DNA of 64,000 nt from contig CBDVCE010000012.1 of assembly GCA_965372405.1 (NCBI GenBank), positions 1 through 64,000 on the forward strand, given 5' to 3'. A model generated the notes under the pieces. It saw nothing but the letters and a program-made list of their open reading frames with translations, had not been told where the DNA came from and made no database searches. The position numbers were made by a program, and so were the translations under genes. The stretch comes from Sunxiuqinia sp965372405 (lineage in GTDB: Bacteria > Bacteroidota > Bacteroidia > Bacteroidales > Prolixibacteraceae). Every line of letters starts with the position of its first letter. Within the stretch, counting starts at the first letter, position 1. Shown piece after piece: positions 1 through 8,717 of the stretch.

Positions 1-201
1 GCCGCGCTCCTTTAGTCGCTCGCAATGACGGGGTGGTTTATGGCAACAGATTGCCGCGCTCCTTTAGTCGCTCGCAATGACGGGGTGGTTTATGGCAACA
101 GATTGCCACGCTTCTTACAGTCGCTCGCAATGACGGTGGGGGGCTATAGATACAGATTGCCGCGTCGTTTTCGTTTCACTTCAACTCCTCGCAATGACGG
201 T
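1..201. repeat. Tandem short repeats (about 52-bp period, 4 copies)
   Basis: Four consecutive copies begin at 1, 53, 105 and 159. The first two are identical over 52 bp; the third and fourth diverge. Each copy has a core ending in CTCGCAATGACGG and a joining stretch ending in CAGATT. The joining stretch is itself conserved between copies, so this is a tandem duplication and not a repeat-spacer array. Related copies lie on the other side of the GIY-YIG gene (560-688). This kind of element is widespread between genes in Bacteroidota and other phyla (recollection, not searched). The array reaches the left edge and may continue outside. Confidence 0.85.
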
Positions 202-494
202 TAGTCGATAACTGAGAACAGATCTTTCCATTCGGGGTTGAAGCGATTAATTAGGTCTAGCTTTTTTTGACGGGAACCGGCTTTAATTTGCTTTTCTCTT
301 GCAATAGCTTCTTCAATTGAGGTGAAGTCTTCAAAGTATACCAGTTTCTTGACATTATACTTGTTTGTGAATGCGTTTTTATATAAACCAGAACGATGCT
401 CATACAAACGGTTTACCAAATTACTGGTTACTCCTGTGTATAGTACCGTATGGTTCTTATTCGTAAGTATGTATATGTAAGCACCTCGTTCCAT
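201..494 (-). CDS. GIY-YIG nuclease superfamily small protein
   Basis: A 97-residue single-domain protein of the UvrC/YhbQ-like GIY-YIG group. The signature halves are visible as AYIYILTN near residue 5 and LYTGVTSN near residue 18, followed by the conserved Arg of NRLYEHR, and a catalytic-type Glu in the REKQIKAGSR helix near residue 67. The length is normal for stand-alone family members. Such proteins are presumed structure-specific nucleases, but their cellular role is not established. It stands alone, bracketed on both sides by copies of one short repeat family, which suggests a link between gene and repeats (inference). The stop codon touches the last upstream repeat copy. Confidence 0.85.
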   Translation of the reverse strand: MERGAYIYILTNKNHTVLYTGVTSNLVNRLYEHRSGLYKNAFTNKYNVKKLVYFEDFTSIEEAIAREKQIKAGSRQKKLDLINRFNPEWKDLFSVID

Positions 495-559
495 AGATGT
501 TTGTTGAATTGGTTATCATTGTGATCCGTCAATCAGCAGGGAAGCGATTTATCTGCTGG

Positions 560-688
560 CAGATTACTTCGGTCGTTCCTCCCTCGCAATGACGGTGGTG
601 GTCATGGCTAACAGATTGCCGCGCTCCTTTTAGTCGCTCGCAATGACGAAAGTCTGAACCGTTATTGCGAACGCAGTGAAGCAATCTG
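560..688. repeat. Dispersed copies of the same short repeat, last one inverted
   Basis: Three more copies of the 1-201 repeat family. A divergent copy lies at 560-595, a closely matching copy at 612-648, and a copy in opposite orientation at 661-688 (ATTGCGAACGCAGTGAAGCA core). The 612-648 and 661-688 copies form an inverted pair that could fold into a hairpin in single-stranded DNA or RNA. The set sits upstream of the GIY-YIG start codon. Confidence 0.8.
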
Positions 689-864
689 TGTACCATGCCG
701 AATATGAATCATTAATAGATAAACGAAGTTCCTGTAGTTTCTTTGTACGGTTACAAGAGGTTGATCTGAAATTCTGAGGCTGTGTTTGTTTCTCAAAGTT
801 GGTTGTCTGTTCGTAGCAGGTATTCTATTTGAATTTTTAGAAGGCTAAAGTGTATTTAAAGTTT
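689..864. other. Intergenic tail between repeats and polysaccharide operon
   Basis: With the preceding repeats this completes a stretch of about 370 bp without a gene (495-864). I see no open reading frame, no clear terminator hairpin and no promoter here. It is downstream of the last glycosyltransferase gene of the polysaccharide operon. Confidence 0.5.
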
Positions 865-2019
865 TTAGTTTGAGGATTGGGAGTAGGTGGATTTTATAAT
901 TAATATCTTGTTTATTTCTTCTAGATACTTTGAGATTACAATTTTTTCGTCAAATTTTGTTTCTGCAAGTTTTCGGGATTCTTCACCCATGAGTAGTTTT
1001 GCATTTGGATCAAGTTTTATAAATTTCTCTAATTGTATTGCTAAATCATTGGTTGATTCCGGCTTACAGATAAATCCATTAACTCCATGAGTAATGGTTT
1101 CTTTACATCCTGGCATATTGGTCGTAATAATTGGTCTACCAACTGCTAATGATTCTAATAAACTTCGAGGAGTTCCCTCTCTATAGTATGAAGGAAGAAC
1201 AACTGCACTTGCATCTTGAATATAAGGAAGAACGTTATCTGTTTTTCCTAAGTATGTGACAAACTCTTTATTGCAATATTCATCAAAAACTTGTTTTGGA
1301 ATTGCAGTTGGATTATTTACTCCTGTTTCGCCCAGTAAATGAACTTCAAGATTGTGATAGCCTTTATCCCGAAGTAGCTGTGTGGCTTCTATTAATTCTT
1401 TGATGCCTTTGGGATATATCATTCTGGCAACTAAAAGAAATATGATTCTGCTGTCTGTTGATTGAGCTGGGGTATATTTAAAGTTTAAAAGATCAACACC
1501 TGAACCTGGGAGTAACTTCGATTTTTTTTCTTCAACTATGTTGGATTCTGTTAGTTCTTTGTAATCATCTGGATTCTGGAAGAATACAGTTGAAGCATTC
1601 CTTTGAGATATCTTGAATAGTGTTTTGAAAAGTATTTTAGAAATAAAGTTCCCTGAAAAAAGAGTTCCCATTCCTGCAATATTGTTGATGCATGGGATTT
1701 TCAAACGAGAAGCTGCCAGTGTGCCATAAACGTTGGGTTTTATTGTGAAGTTTAAAAGAAGGTCAGGAGAAACCTCTTTTAGCTTTTTATTGATTCGTTT
1801 TATGAGCAGTAAATCTGTTAATGGATTTTTTGATTTTGAGTCAAAATCTAACTCATGGTATTCACAGCCTAAATCAATAAGTTTTTGAGAATAATCGTCT
1901 TTGGGAGCAATAGCAATGACTTGATAGCCTTTGGATATCATTGCCTTAATTAGGTTCTTTCTGAAATTATAAATGTACCAGGAAGTATTTAATAGGATGG
2001 CTATTCTTATATTGTTCAT
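865..2019 (-). CDS. Glycosyltransferase family 4 (PglA/WbuB-like)
   Basis: A 384-residue GT-B fold glycosyltransferase. The N-terminal acceptor domain starts with RIAILLNTSWYIYNFR and contains LNFTIKPNVYG, a pattern of the PglA-like group that adds N-acetylhexosamines to undecaprenyl-linked sugars. The C-terminal nucleotide-sugar domain carries the GT4 pattern EGTPRSLLESLAVGRPIITT near residue 281. It probably acts at the cytoplasmic face of the inner membrane, adding one sugar to the lipid-linked repeat unit. It is the last gene of the polysaccharide operon, 2 bp after the preceding GT4 gene. The exact donor sugar cannot be read from the sequence. Confidence 0.85.
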   Translation of the reverse strand: MNNIRIAILLNTSWYIYNFRKNLIKAMISKGYQVIAIAPKDDYSQKLIDLGCEYHELDFDSKSKNPLTDLLLIKRINKKLKEVSPDLLLNFTIKPNVYGTLAASRLKIPCINNIAGMGTLFSGNFISKILFKTLFKISQRNASTVFFQNPDDYKELTESNIVEEKKSKLLPGSGVDLLNFKYTPAQSTDSRIIFLLVARMIYPKGIKELIEATQLLRDKGYHNLEVHLLGETGVNNPTAIPKQVFDEYCNKEFVTYLGKTDNVLPYIQDASAVVLPSYYREGTPRSLLESLAVGRPIITTNMPGCKETITHGVNGFICKPESTNDLAIQLEKFIKLDPNAKLLMGEESRKLAETKFDEKIVISKYLEEINKILIIKSTYSQSSN

Positions 2020-2021
2020 TG

Positions 2022-3089
2022 CTAGGATTTATATAGATCTAAATACGATGAAGACATATAGCTAATATCATATTGTTCTGCTCTTTCTTGACATTTTTGA
2101 ACCACTTCATGATAGTAATTTTTGTCGTCAAACAATTTATTTATTTTAATTGCTAAATCTTTAACATTACTCTTTTCAAAAAGTACTCCTGCACCTTCAA
2201 CGACTTCAGTTATACCAATTGTTGAAGTAGCCACAAGTGGTCTACCACTTGCTAGTCCTTCAACTGATGACAAACTTAGACCTTCCCAATTAGAGGATAA
2301 AACAACTATATCAGATGCTTTCAATAAGGAAGGCACATCTTGACGAAATCCTAAAAAGTGAATTCTTTCTTCTAGCTTCAATTCTCTAGATAAAACCTCA
2401 CATTTTTCTTTTAATTCTCCCTCTCCTACAAAGATTAAATGGATGTCATTCTTAAGAAGTTTTAATGCCAATATAACAGTATCATGATCTTTAGGGTAAG
2501 AGAATCTAGCTACCATTATAAGATGTTTATTGTCACTTCTAAATATAGAATCTGTTGATTTTTTAGCATCTTTAATATTTTTTAGCACAATTCCGTTATT
2601 GATAACATTTATTTTCTTATCTAAATTTAAGTGTGAACTAAGTTGTTTTTGCGAATCCTGACTAATGCAAACAATAGAATCATATTTAGAATAAATGAAA
2701 CGTTCAATGTGTTTTAATAGTATTTTCCCCCGTCTTTTGTTATTAGTACTATGTTCAGTCGTTATGAGCTTAAAAGTTCTTTTTAATCCAATACAGGCTA
2801 AAACAGAATAATACTGAGAGGGAAATAAGTGTGTATGTATAATTTGATAACCACCTTTTTTAATAATTCTCCTAATTCTTGAAATGTGAGAAAGAGCGTA
2901 ATTTCTTTTTCCTAACACAAAAATATTTATCCCTTTGGTTTTCAGAAGATCACAGTATACGTTGCCTACATCTGATAATAGTAGTAGGTCAATATCATGA
3001 CCTTGTTCTTTTAACGATAGGATAAAATCAAATAATAGTTTTTCAGCGCCACCGCTAGTTAAATTATTAATAATCTGTAATATTTTCAT
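2022..3089 (-). CDS. Glycosyltransferase family 4
   Basis: A 355-residue GT-B glycosyltransferase. The N-terminus MKILQIINNLTSGGAEKL is the usual GT4 opening, with the GGAEKL loop; HTHLFPSQYY follows. The C-terminal donor domain has VARFSYPKDHDT and the E-x7-E type motif in SNWEGLSLSSVEGLASGRP near residue 262. It is expected to extend the repeat unit of the polysaccharide. Its start overlaps the end of the wzy-like gene by 23 bp, consistent with translational coupling within the operon. Donor and linkage are unknown. Confidence 0.87.
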   Translation of the reverse strand: MKILQIINNLTSGGAEKLLFDFILSLKEQGHDIDLLLLSDVGNVYCDLLKTKGINIFVLGKRNYALSHISRIRRIIKKGGYQIIHTHLFPSQYYSVLACIGLKRTFKLITTEHSTNNKRRGKILLKHIERFIYSKYDSIVCISQDSQKQLSSHLNLDKKINVINNGIVLKNIKDAKKSTDSIFRSDNKHLIMVARFSYPKDHDTVILALKLLKNDIHLIFVGEGELKEKCEVLSRELKLEERIHFLGFRQDVPSLLKASDIVVLSSNWEGLSLSSVEGLASGRPLVATSTIGITEVVEGAGVLFEKSNVKDLAIKINKLFDDKNYYHEVVQKCQERAEQYDISYMSSSYLDLYKS

Positions 3090-4317
3090 TTCTTTTTGAC
3101 ATGTAGAAAATTGGAAGTAAGTATATAAAAAGGGTTATCATTAATGTTTTCGAAAATCCAAGTACTTCTCCTTTTGAATGTGTAATTAGAAGAAATAATA
3201 GCAATACAACAAATAGCAAAATTGTTCCTTTTTTTTTGATTCTCTTTTTTAATGGAACATATATCATAAATACTTGGTAAGCAAATAACAATAAGAGAAA
3301 GCCAACTCCTCCGAATAAAATATTTCTAATATATCCAACATCTGTGTGTTTATAATAACTACCATCTAGGTTTATATATTTACCATCTCCAAAAAAGAAT
3401 GTTTGAATGCTAATTTTCACATTCCACATTTCTAATAGATGATTTGTTGAATTAGTTTCTAATCCGTCCTTTATAAACATTTCGAATGCAAAAGGAATAA
3501 CTGTATTACTAAAACTTTCAATCATACTACGAGGGGCAAATACTAACAGAATTAGTATTGATATAGTACTTAATATCAATAAGTTTATAGAGAAATGAAT
3601 TTTTCTTTTCAAGCTTAATTGAGATACAAAAAATAATACTACTCCAATTAAGAACCCAATTAGCCCAGTTCTAGCAACGAAAAGAGTTCCAAGTAGAAGT
3701 ATGCTTAAGGTTAAAATTGAAATAATAGAAGTTTTACCTTGTTCTATAAGAGACCTGAAGTATATTATATATACGAAGCCGTATGTTATCCCAAGACCGA
3801 AATATGCTGTTGTAGCTAGCATCAAAGTTCTAATACCACCTCTTGAATTAGATTTTGCAATAATATCTTCACTTTGAAAAAATTGTATAAAACTTAATAT
3901 GCTATTATTAAAAAATGCAGTAAGCATTATTAAAGACTGCGCAACAAATACATAAAAAATTAGACGATGTATATATTTCTCATTAAGTTTTTCATCACTT
4001 AAAATTACAGATACAATAAGGACGATGATAAAAAGTGATACAGATTGGTTAATAAAGGTTTTAAGTATATGAAAGTCATACTCTGAGTGAATTGATGTAA
4101 TAAATATACAAAGTACAGTAAGAACAATTGGGAATGAAATCATGTAAACTACATATTTCTTTCTGGTAAGAAATAGAAATTTATTTCTTGCTTTTTGGTC
4201 AGTAATTAACACAATTAGAGATAATATACCTGCTAATATTGTCCCATTATACAATAATGGAATTTTAGGAGCAAATATTGCAAGAAAAATAAGAATGAAA
4301 TGAAAGATGTATTTCAT
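3067..4317 (-). CDS. wzy: O-antigen/capsule polymerase (Wzy-like)
   Basis: A 416-residue integral membrane protein, almost entirely hydrophobic helices with about eleven probable membrane segments. A large polar loop sits near residues 275-325 (ending DGSYYKHTDVGYIRN), the arrangement typical of Wzy polymerases and O-antigen ligases. Wzy proteins have little sequence conservation, so the call rests on topology, length and position among wzx, wzz and glycosyltransferase genes. It would polymerise undecaprenyl-linked repeat units at the periplasmic face. The local DNA is visibly AT-rich compared with the flanking housekeeping genes, as is common for serotype-specific genes. A WaaL-type ligase is the main alternative. 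Confidence 0.75.
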   Translation of the reverse strand: MKYIFHFILIFLAIFAPKIPLLYNGTILAGILSLIVLITDQKARNKFLFLTRKKYVVYMISFPIVLTVLCIFITSIHSEYDFHILKTFINQSVSLFIIVLIVSVILSDEKLNEKYIHRLIFYVFVAQSLIMLTAFFNNSILSFIQFFQSEDIIAKSNSRGGIRTLMLATTAYFGLGITYGFVYIIYFRSLIEQGKTSIISILTLSILLLGTLFVARTGLIGFLIGVVLFFVSQLSLKRKIHFSINLLILSTISILILLVFAPRSMIESFSNTVIPFAFEMFIKDGLETNSTNHLLEMWNVKISIQTFFFGDGKYINLDGSYYKHTDVGYIRNILFGGVGFLLLLFAYQVFMIYVPLKKRIKKKGTILLFVVLLLFLLITHSKGEVLGFSKTLMITLFIYLLPIFYMSKRNENITDY

Positions 4318-4329
4318 AAAAATGCTTGG

Positions 4330-5352
4330 TTAAATTCTTGCTTGTTTCTTTTGTGGAAAAATTCTTTTTTCCACTATTCTTAAAATATTGTTTATTTGAC
4401 TACCAGTTCTTAAAATATCAAGGCTATATAAATAATAAGCAAAGATTCTTATGTTATTGTGATTGATAGAAAGATAAGTTGAGATAATGATATTTGTGAA
4501 GAAACTGTAATAATAGTCTGTTTTTAAATGTGGAAATTTGTTATATATTTCTTTTTCTTTAGATTTTATTTCTTTTAAGAAATCAAGTGTTATTATTTTT
4601 GGAATCTCAATTTCTTTCCCAGTAGTTTTTTTCAAAAAATCTACAATCAGTTTTCTCCTTAATTTTTTAGCATATAAATTTTGATTCACTTTGTTTGATG
4701 TAGATACTTGATTCTTACTTATTCTATATTTTAACAAGACATCTTTAATATTGTAGAATTTGCCAAAATCTTTTAAATCAAACCACAATTTTAGGTCTTG
4801 TGCTTGAATATAATCTTCATCATATTGAATGTTTTTATCTATAAGTATCTCTCGCCGTATCATTGTTGTCGGATGTGCCATACATGTACTCAGCATGAGC
4901 TGTAAGGTAATTTCATCATGATTCTCATGAATCCAATCAGTAGATCTCCTATTGGATAAGCCAAAATATTCAATTAGTGTACCAGAAACAATGATTTCTG
5001 GATTTGATTCCATCAATTTTACTTGTTTCTTAAATCGCTCAGGAAGTGAAATGTCATCTCCATCCATTCTTGCGATATACTTCCCTTTTGCTGATTTTAA
5101 ACCCTTGTTCAGAGATTTTGTAAGACCAATATTCTCAGAGTTAGTAATTATTATTATCCTCTTATCCTCGTTCTTATATCCTAAAAGTAAATCCGCATTA
5201 AGTTTATGTCTTGGATTATCGTTAATAATGATGAATTCGAAATCTGTGAATGTTTGATTTAGAACAGATTCAATTGATTCTCGAAGCCATGCCTCTGGCT
5301 CAGAGTAGATGCTCATAACAACTGATATTGTAGGAATTCTGGAGTAGTTCAT
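4330..5352 (-). CDS. Glycosyltransferase family 2
   Basis: A 340-residue GT-A glycosyltransferase. The nucleotide-binding start is ISVVMSIYSEPEAWLRESIESVL near residue 9, and the metal-binding DxD-type motif is ARMDGDDISLPERF near residue 93. The catalytic-base region QAQDLKLWFDL lies near residue 183. The C-terminal third is Lys/Ile-rich and ends in a basic tail. It overlaps the next gene by 4 bp, so the two GT2 genes are coupled. It is expected to add a sugar to the lipid-linked repeat unit in the cytoplasm. Confidence 0.87.
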   Translation of the reverse strand: MNYSRIPTISVVMSIYSEPEAWLRESIESVLNQTFTDFEFIIINDNPRHKLNADLLLGYKNEDKRIIIITNSENIGLTKSLNKGLKSAKGKYIARMDGDDISLPERFKKQVKLMESNPEIIVSGTLIEYFGLSNRRSTDWIHENHDEITLQLMLSTCMAHPTTMIRREILIDKNIQYDEDYIQAQDLKLWFDLKDFGKFYNIKDVLLKYRISKNQVSTSNKVNQNLYAKKLRRKLIVDFLKKTTGKEIEIPKIITLDFLKEIKSKEKEIYNKFPHLKTDYYYSFFTNIIISTYLSINHNNIRIFAYYLYSLDILRTGSQINNILRIVEKRIFPQKKQARI

Positions 5353-6293
5353 TTGAAGTTGCCTTTAATTCCCTTAAAATAGAACTTTAAAAACCGAAGT
5401 ACTTCTAAAAAATTGAGTCTTAGGCTAAAATATAGAACATATACGCCTAGATAATATAAAAGCTTCTGCTTATTATATTTCATATTTATATATGCAAGAT
5501 TTCTATAATATATGTGAGCCAAGGATTTAGGTTTGATATTTAGTTTATATTTTTTTACAAAAGGAATTATTCGATGTTGTACACCCCGGTTTTCGGGATG
5601 ATAATGAATTGCATTAATTATAGTAGCAGATTTAAATTCATGTTTTCTTGATCTATGTAGATATTCACTTTCATCGCCCCAAATAAACATTTCTCTTTTT
5701 ATAAATCCAATTTCATTAGGAATCTGCCGATGTATCAGTGTTCCATTAAACGGGTTTGCTTCATTCTCAATATATGCTTTTTCAATAATGTCAGACACAT
5801 TTTTGTAATTCTTTAACCCAAATGATAGTTTGGAGGTATCTTTGTAGTTTAATACAAGGGCGTTGCGATATTTATACTTTTCTGGAGCATTTAATAGCTC
5901 GAATAATTGTTCTTTGGCAGGGATACCATCATCATCCATTAACCATAACCAATCGAATCCAGCTTCATATGCTTGTTTCATGCCTTCATAAAATCCTCCT
6001 GCACCTCCGTCGTTTTTTATTTTCCGTATATAACGTACCGTAATGTAGTTACTTGCAAAGTGTAGTGAGCTTACTTCATGATGTATTAGTTGATTCTCAG
6101 TTATGTGGTTTTCAGGCAATTGTTTGATGTAATTTTCTTCTAATAATCGCTCAGGAGTACCATCATTTGAAAGATTATCAATGATATAGATAACATCTGG
6201 CTTGTGAGTTTGGGATCGAATAGATTCTAAACATTTTATTAATAATTCTTTACGGTTATATGTAACAACAATTGCTGCAACTGACGGATTCAT
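5349..6293 (-). CDS. Glycosyltransferase family 2, candidate galactofuranosyltransferase
   Basis: A 314-residue GT2 protein. It begins VAAIVVTYNRKELLIKCLESI and has the GGAGGFYEGMKQAYE segment followed by LWLMDDDGIP near residue 117, a pattern shared with GlfT2-type galactofuranosyl- and rhamnosyltransferases. Residues WGDESEYLHR near 206 fit the catalytic-base motif of that group. It lies 1 bp from the UDP-galactopyranose mutase gene, which makes the UDP-galactofuranose donor, so galactofuranose transfer is a reasonable inference. Rhamnosyl transfer is the main alternative. Confidence 0.82.
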   Translation of the reverse strand: MNPSVAAIVVTYNRKELLIKCLESIRSQTHKPDVIYIIDNLSNDGTPERLLEENYIKQLPENHITENQLIHHEVSSLHFASNYITVRYIRKIKNDGGAGGFYEGMKQAYEAGFDWLWLMDDDGIPAKEQLFELLNAPEKYKYRNALVLNYKDTSKLSFGLKNYKNVSDIIEKAYIENEANPFNGTLIHRQIPNEIGFIKREMFIWGDESEYLHRSRKHEFKSATIINAIHYHPENRGVQHRIIPFVKKYKLNIKPKSLAHIYYRNLAYINMKYNKQKLLYYLGVYVLYFSLRLNFLEVLRFLKFYFKGIKGNFK

Positions 6294-6294
6294 T

Positions 6295-7398
6295 TTAAAG
6301 GATTTTTACGGTTTGGAATGCCATTTCTATTACCTGATGCATATCGTAGTATTTATATTCTGCTAGTCTTCCCCCGAAAATAATATGGTTCTCATTTTTT
6401 GCTAATTCTTGATATTTCGCGAGTAAGGTTTGGTTCTTTTCATCATTTATTGGATAATAAGGTTCATTATCTTTCGAGAATTCATGAGGATATTCTTTTG
6501 TTATATATGTTTTTTCTTGTGTGCCAAACTCAAAATGTTTGTGCTCAATAATTCGGGTATAAGGAATTTCTTTTTCTGTGTAGTTAACTACAGCATTACC
6601 CTGGAAATTAGAAATATCCAACAATTCATTTTCAAAATGTAAACTTCGGTATTCAAGTTTTCCAAATTGATAATCAAAGAATTTGTCAATTTTGCCTGTA
6701 TAAATTATTTTGTCAGCAAGCTGATCGAGTTCTTTTTTTTGATCAAAATAATTTATCCCTGTTCTAAGTTCAATTCCGTTTAATAGCTTTTCAACTAATT
6801 TTGTATAACCTCCAATTGGAATACCTTGATAGGTATCGTTAAAGTAATTGTTGTCGAACGTAAAACGGAAAGGTAACCGTCGAATGATAAATGCAGGTAT
6901 CTCAGTTGCGGGTCGTCCCCACTGTTTTTCGGTATAACCTTTTATTAGCTTTTCATAAATATCTTTTCCACCTAAAACCAAGGCTTGCTCTTCCAGATTC
7001 TTTGGTTCTTTTATGTGTATAAATTCAGTCCGTTGTTCCTCTATTTTTATTTTGGCTTCTTCTGGTGTTTTAACACCCCAAAGTTGATAAAAAGTATTCA
7101 TGTTAAATGGGAGGTTGTACAGCTTGCCCCTATAATTTGCAACTGGTGAATTGGTAAAACGATTAAACTCAACAAATGAATTCACATAGTCCCATATTTT
7201 TTTATTACTAGTGTGAAAAATATGTGCGCCGTATTTATGAATATTGATCCCCTCAATATTTTCCGTATAAATATTCCCGGCAATGTGATTACGTTTATCA
7301 ATAACCAGACATTGTTTCCCTTGTTTTGTTACTTCATGAGCAAATACAGAACCAAATAGCCCAGCACCAACAATGAGATAGTCGTATTTTAAATCCAT
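6295..7398 (-). CDS. glf: UDP-galactopyranose mutase
   Basis: A 367-residue FAD enzyme converting UDP-galactopyranose to UDP-galactofuranose. The FAD-binding motif is near the N-terminus (DYLIVGAGLFGSVFAHE, then VIDKRNHIAGN). Family-typical stretches follow: YGAHIFHTSNKKIWDYV near residue 56, KQWGRPATEIP near 159, and IFGGRLAEYKYYDMHQVI near the C-terminus. Length matches the bacterial family. Its 5' end overlaps the wzx 3' end by 10 bp. Its presence predicts galactofuranose in the surface polysaccharide made by this operon. Confidence 0.96.
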   Translation of the reverse strand: MDLKYDYLIVGAGLFGSVFAHEVTKQGKQCLVIDKRNHIAGNIYTENIEGINIHKYGAHIFHTSNKKIWDYVNSFVEFNRFTNSPVANYRGKLYNLPFNMNTFYQLWGVKTPEEAKIKIEEQRTEFIHIKEPKNLEEQALVLGGKDIYEKLIKGYTEKQWGRPATEIPAFIIRRLPFRFTFDNNYFNDTYQGIPIGGYTKLVEKLLNGIELRTGINYFDQKKELDQLADKIIYTGKIDKFFDYQFGKLEYRSLHFENELLDISNFQGNAVVNYTEKEIPYTRIIEHKHFEFGTQEKTYITKEYPHEFSKDNEPYYPINDEKNQTLLAKYQELAKNENHIIFGGRLAEYKYYDMHQVIEMAFQTVKIL

Positions 7399-8651
7399 AG
7401 CTTATATTTTCGACAATAGTAAAACATATATGATGCAACAAATATTTCAGTTGTCACAGTAATTATTGATACATTAATTATTGAAAATCCAATTGTCCCC
7501 CAAATAAGTAATGCTTGAGTCAGGTATACTATGCCTGATGAAATGATAACTTTACTAAATGTTTTTTTGTATCCAAAAGGGATAAGCAATTGTATCCCAA
7601 AAATGTTACTCATGCCAACAACAGGGATCGTAATGAGCAAAATATTTAGAACTGTTACAGCATCAAGCATTTGTTGCCCTCCCAGTAATTCGACAATGAA
7701 TTTTGAACTTGTAATTATTGTGATAAATAGTACTGTGTTCAAGATCATTGTCAGCTTAAAAATACGGTTGACAAATTCCAGGTTCTTTTCTTTACTAATT
7801 TTTGGGAATAAAGCTTGTCCTAGAATGCCATGTGGTATCTTTAAGGCAGTTGTTACTTTTTCTGCTAAATCATAATAGGAAACTTCGGCCATTCCCAGGA
7901 AGGCTCCAACAATCACCTTATTTGTGCTTACATAAAGGCGTATAGAAACATTTGAAAGAAAAATTGGGATGGAATCTTTAAAACTATTTTTCAAGATTAA
8001 ATAGGGTTGAAACTTAAATTGCAAGGAATGATTGACAAATACGATATATAATGAGGCAATTCCAGCTAATAGAGCACCAATCCCGTTTATAATAGGAATG
8101 AAGAGATAGTCTTTGGGAGAATGAATAAAAACAAAGATTAATCCAATGAAAGTAATTCGACTAATGAGTGTTAGGTAGGTTATATATTTCATCCGTTCAA
8201 TTCCCTGAAAATACCAAATTGGGAAAATAACATCATATAAACACATCCACATGGTTAATAGAAATAGTGCCCTATGATCTTTTGCTTGTGGTATAATGTA
8301 AATTAAAGACACAAGAATCAGTGAAGAAATAAAAAACAAGATGCTTTTAATTATAAGCACACTGCTTACAATTTCACTTAGCTTTTCTTTATTGTTTCTA
8401 TGAACACTTATTTCTTTTGTAGCAGAGATGTTAAAACCAAACCCGACTAAGATTACTAAATAACCGATTATAGCTTGTGCAAATACAACCAACCCATAAG
8501 TTTCTTTTTCCAATACCCGAATTAGATAAGGATAGGTAATTAAGGGAACAAGCATGTTAAACACTTGTAATGCGGATAAATAAGAAAAGTTTTGGATTAG
8601 TGTTTTATGCCTTCCTGCTTTTTCTTTTATATTGGTGATGTGTTTGTTCAA
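7389..8651 (-). CDS. wzx: Polysaccharide repeat-unit flippase (Wzx, MOP superfamily)
   Basis: A 420-residue polytopic membrane protein with about twelve hydrophobic helices. The N-terminal pattern NFSYLSALQVFNMLVPLITYPYLIRVL, then KETYGLVVFAQAI, is characteristic of Wzx/RfbX flippases. It would move undecaprenyl-pyrophosphate-linked repeat units across the inner membrane for Wzy polymerisation. It sits between wzz and glf in the operon and its stop overlaps the glf start. Length is normal for the family. Confidence 0.92.
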   Translation of the reverse strand: MNKHITNIKEKAGRHKTLIQNFSYLSALQVFNMLVPLITYPYLIRVLEKETYGLVVFAQAIIGYLVILVGFGFNISATKEISVHRNNKEKLSEIVSSVLIIKSILFFISSLILVSLIYIIPQAKDHRALFLLTMWMCLYDVIFPIWYFQGIERMKYITYLTLISRITFIGLIFVFIHSPKDYLFIPIINGIGALLAGIASLYIVFVNHSLQFKFQPYLILKNSFKDSIPIFLSNVSIRLYVSTNKVIVGAFLGMAEVSYYDLAEKVTTALKIPHGILGQALFPKISKEKNLEFVNRIFKLTMILNTVLFITIITSSKFIVELLGGQQMLDAVTVLNILLITIPVVGMSNIFGIQLLIPFGYKKTFSKVIISSGIVYLTQALLIWGTIGFSIINVSIITVTTEIFVASYMFYYCRKYKLWI

Positions 8652-8717
8652 ATCGAGCTATGTATTTCAGGTTACGAGTTTTGTCATTTCGCTTAGCCGT
8701 GATTTCTTTTGATCGTA

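Noticed and set aside
1..201. Left-edge repeats as a CRISPR array
   Set aside because: The joining sequences between copies are themselves conserved and the first two units are identical throughout, which is tandem duplication.
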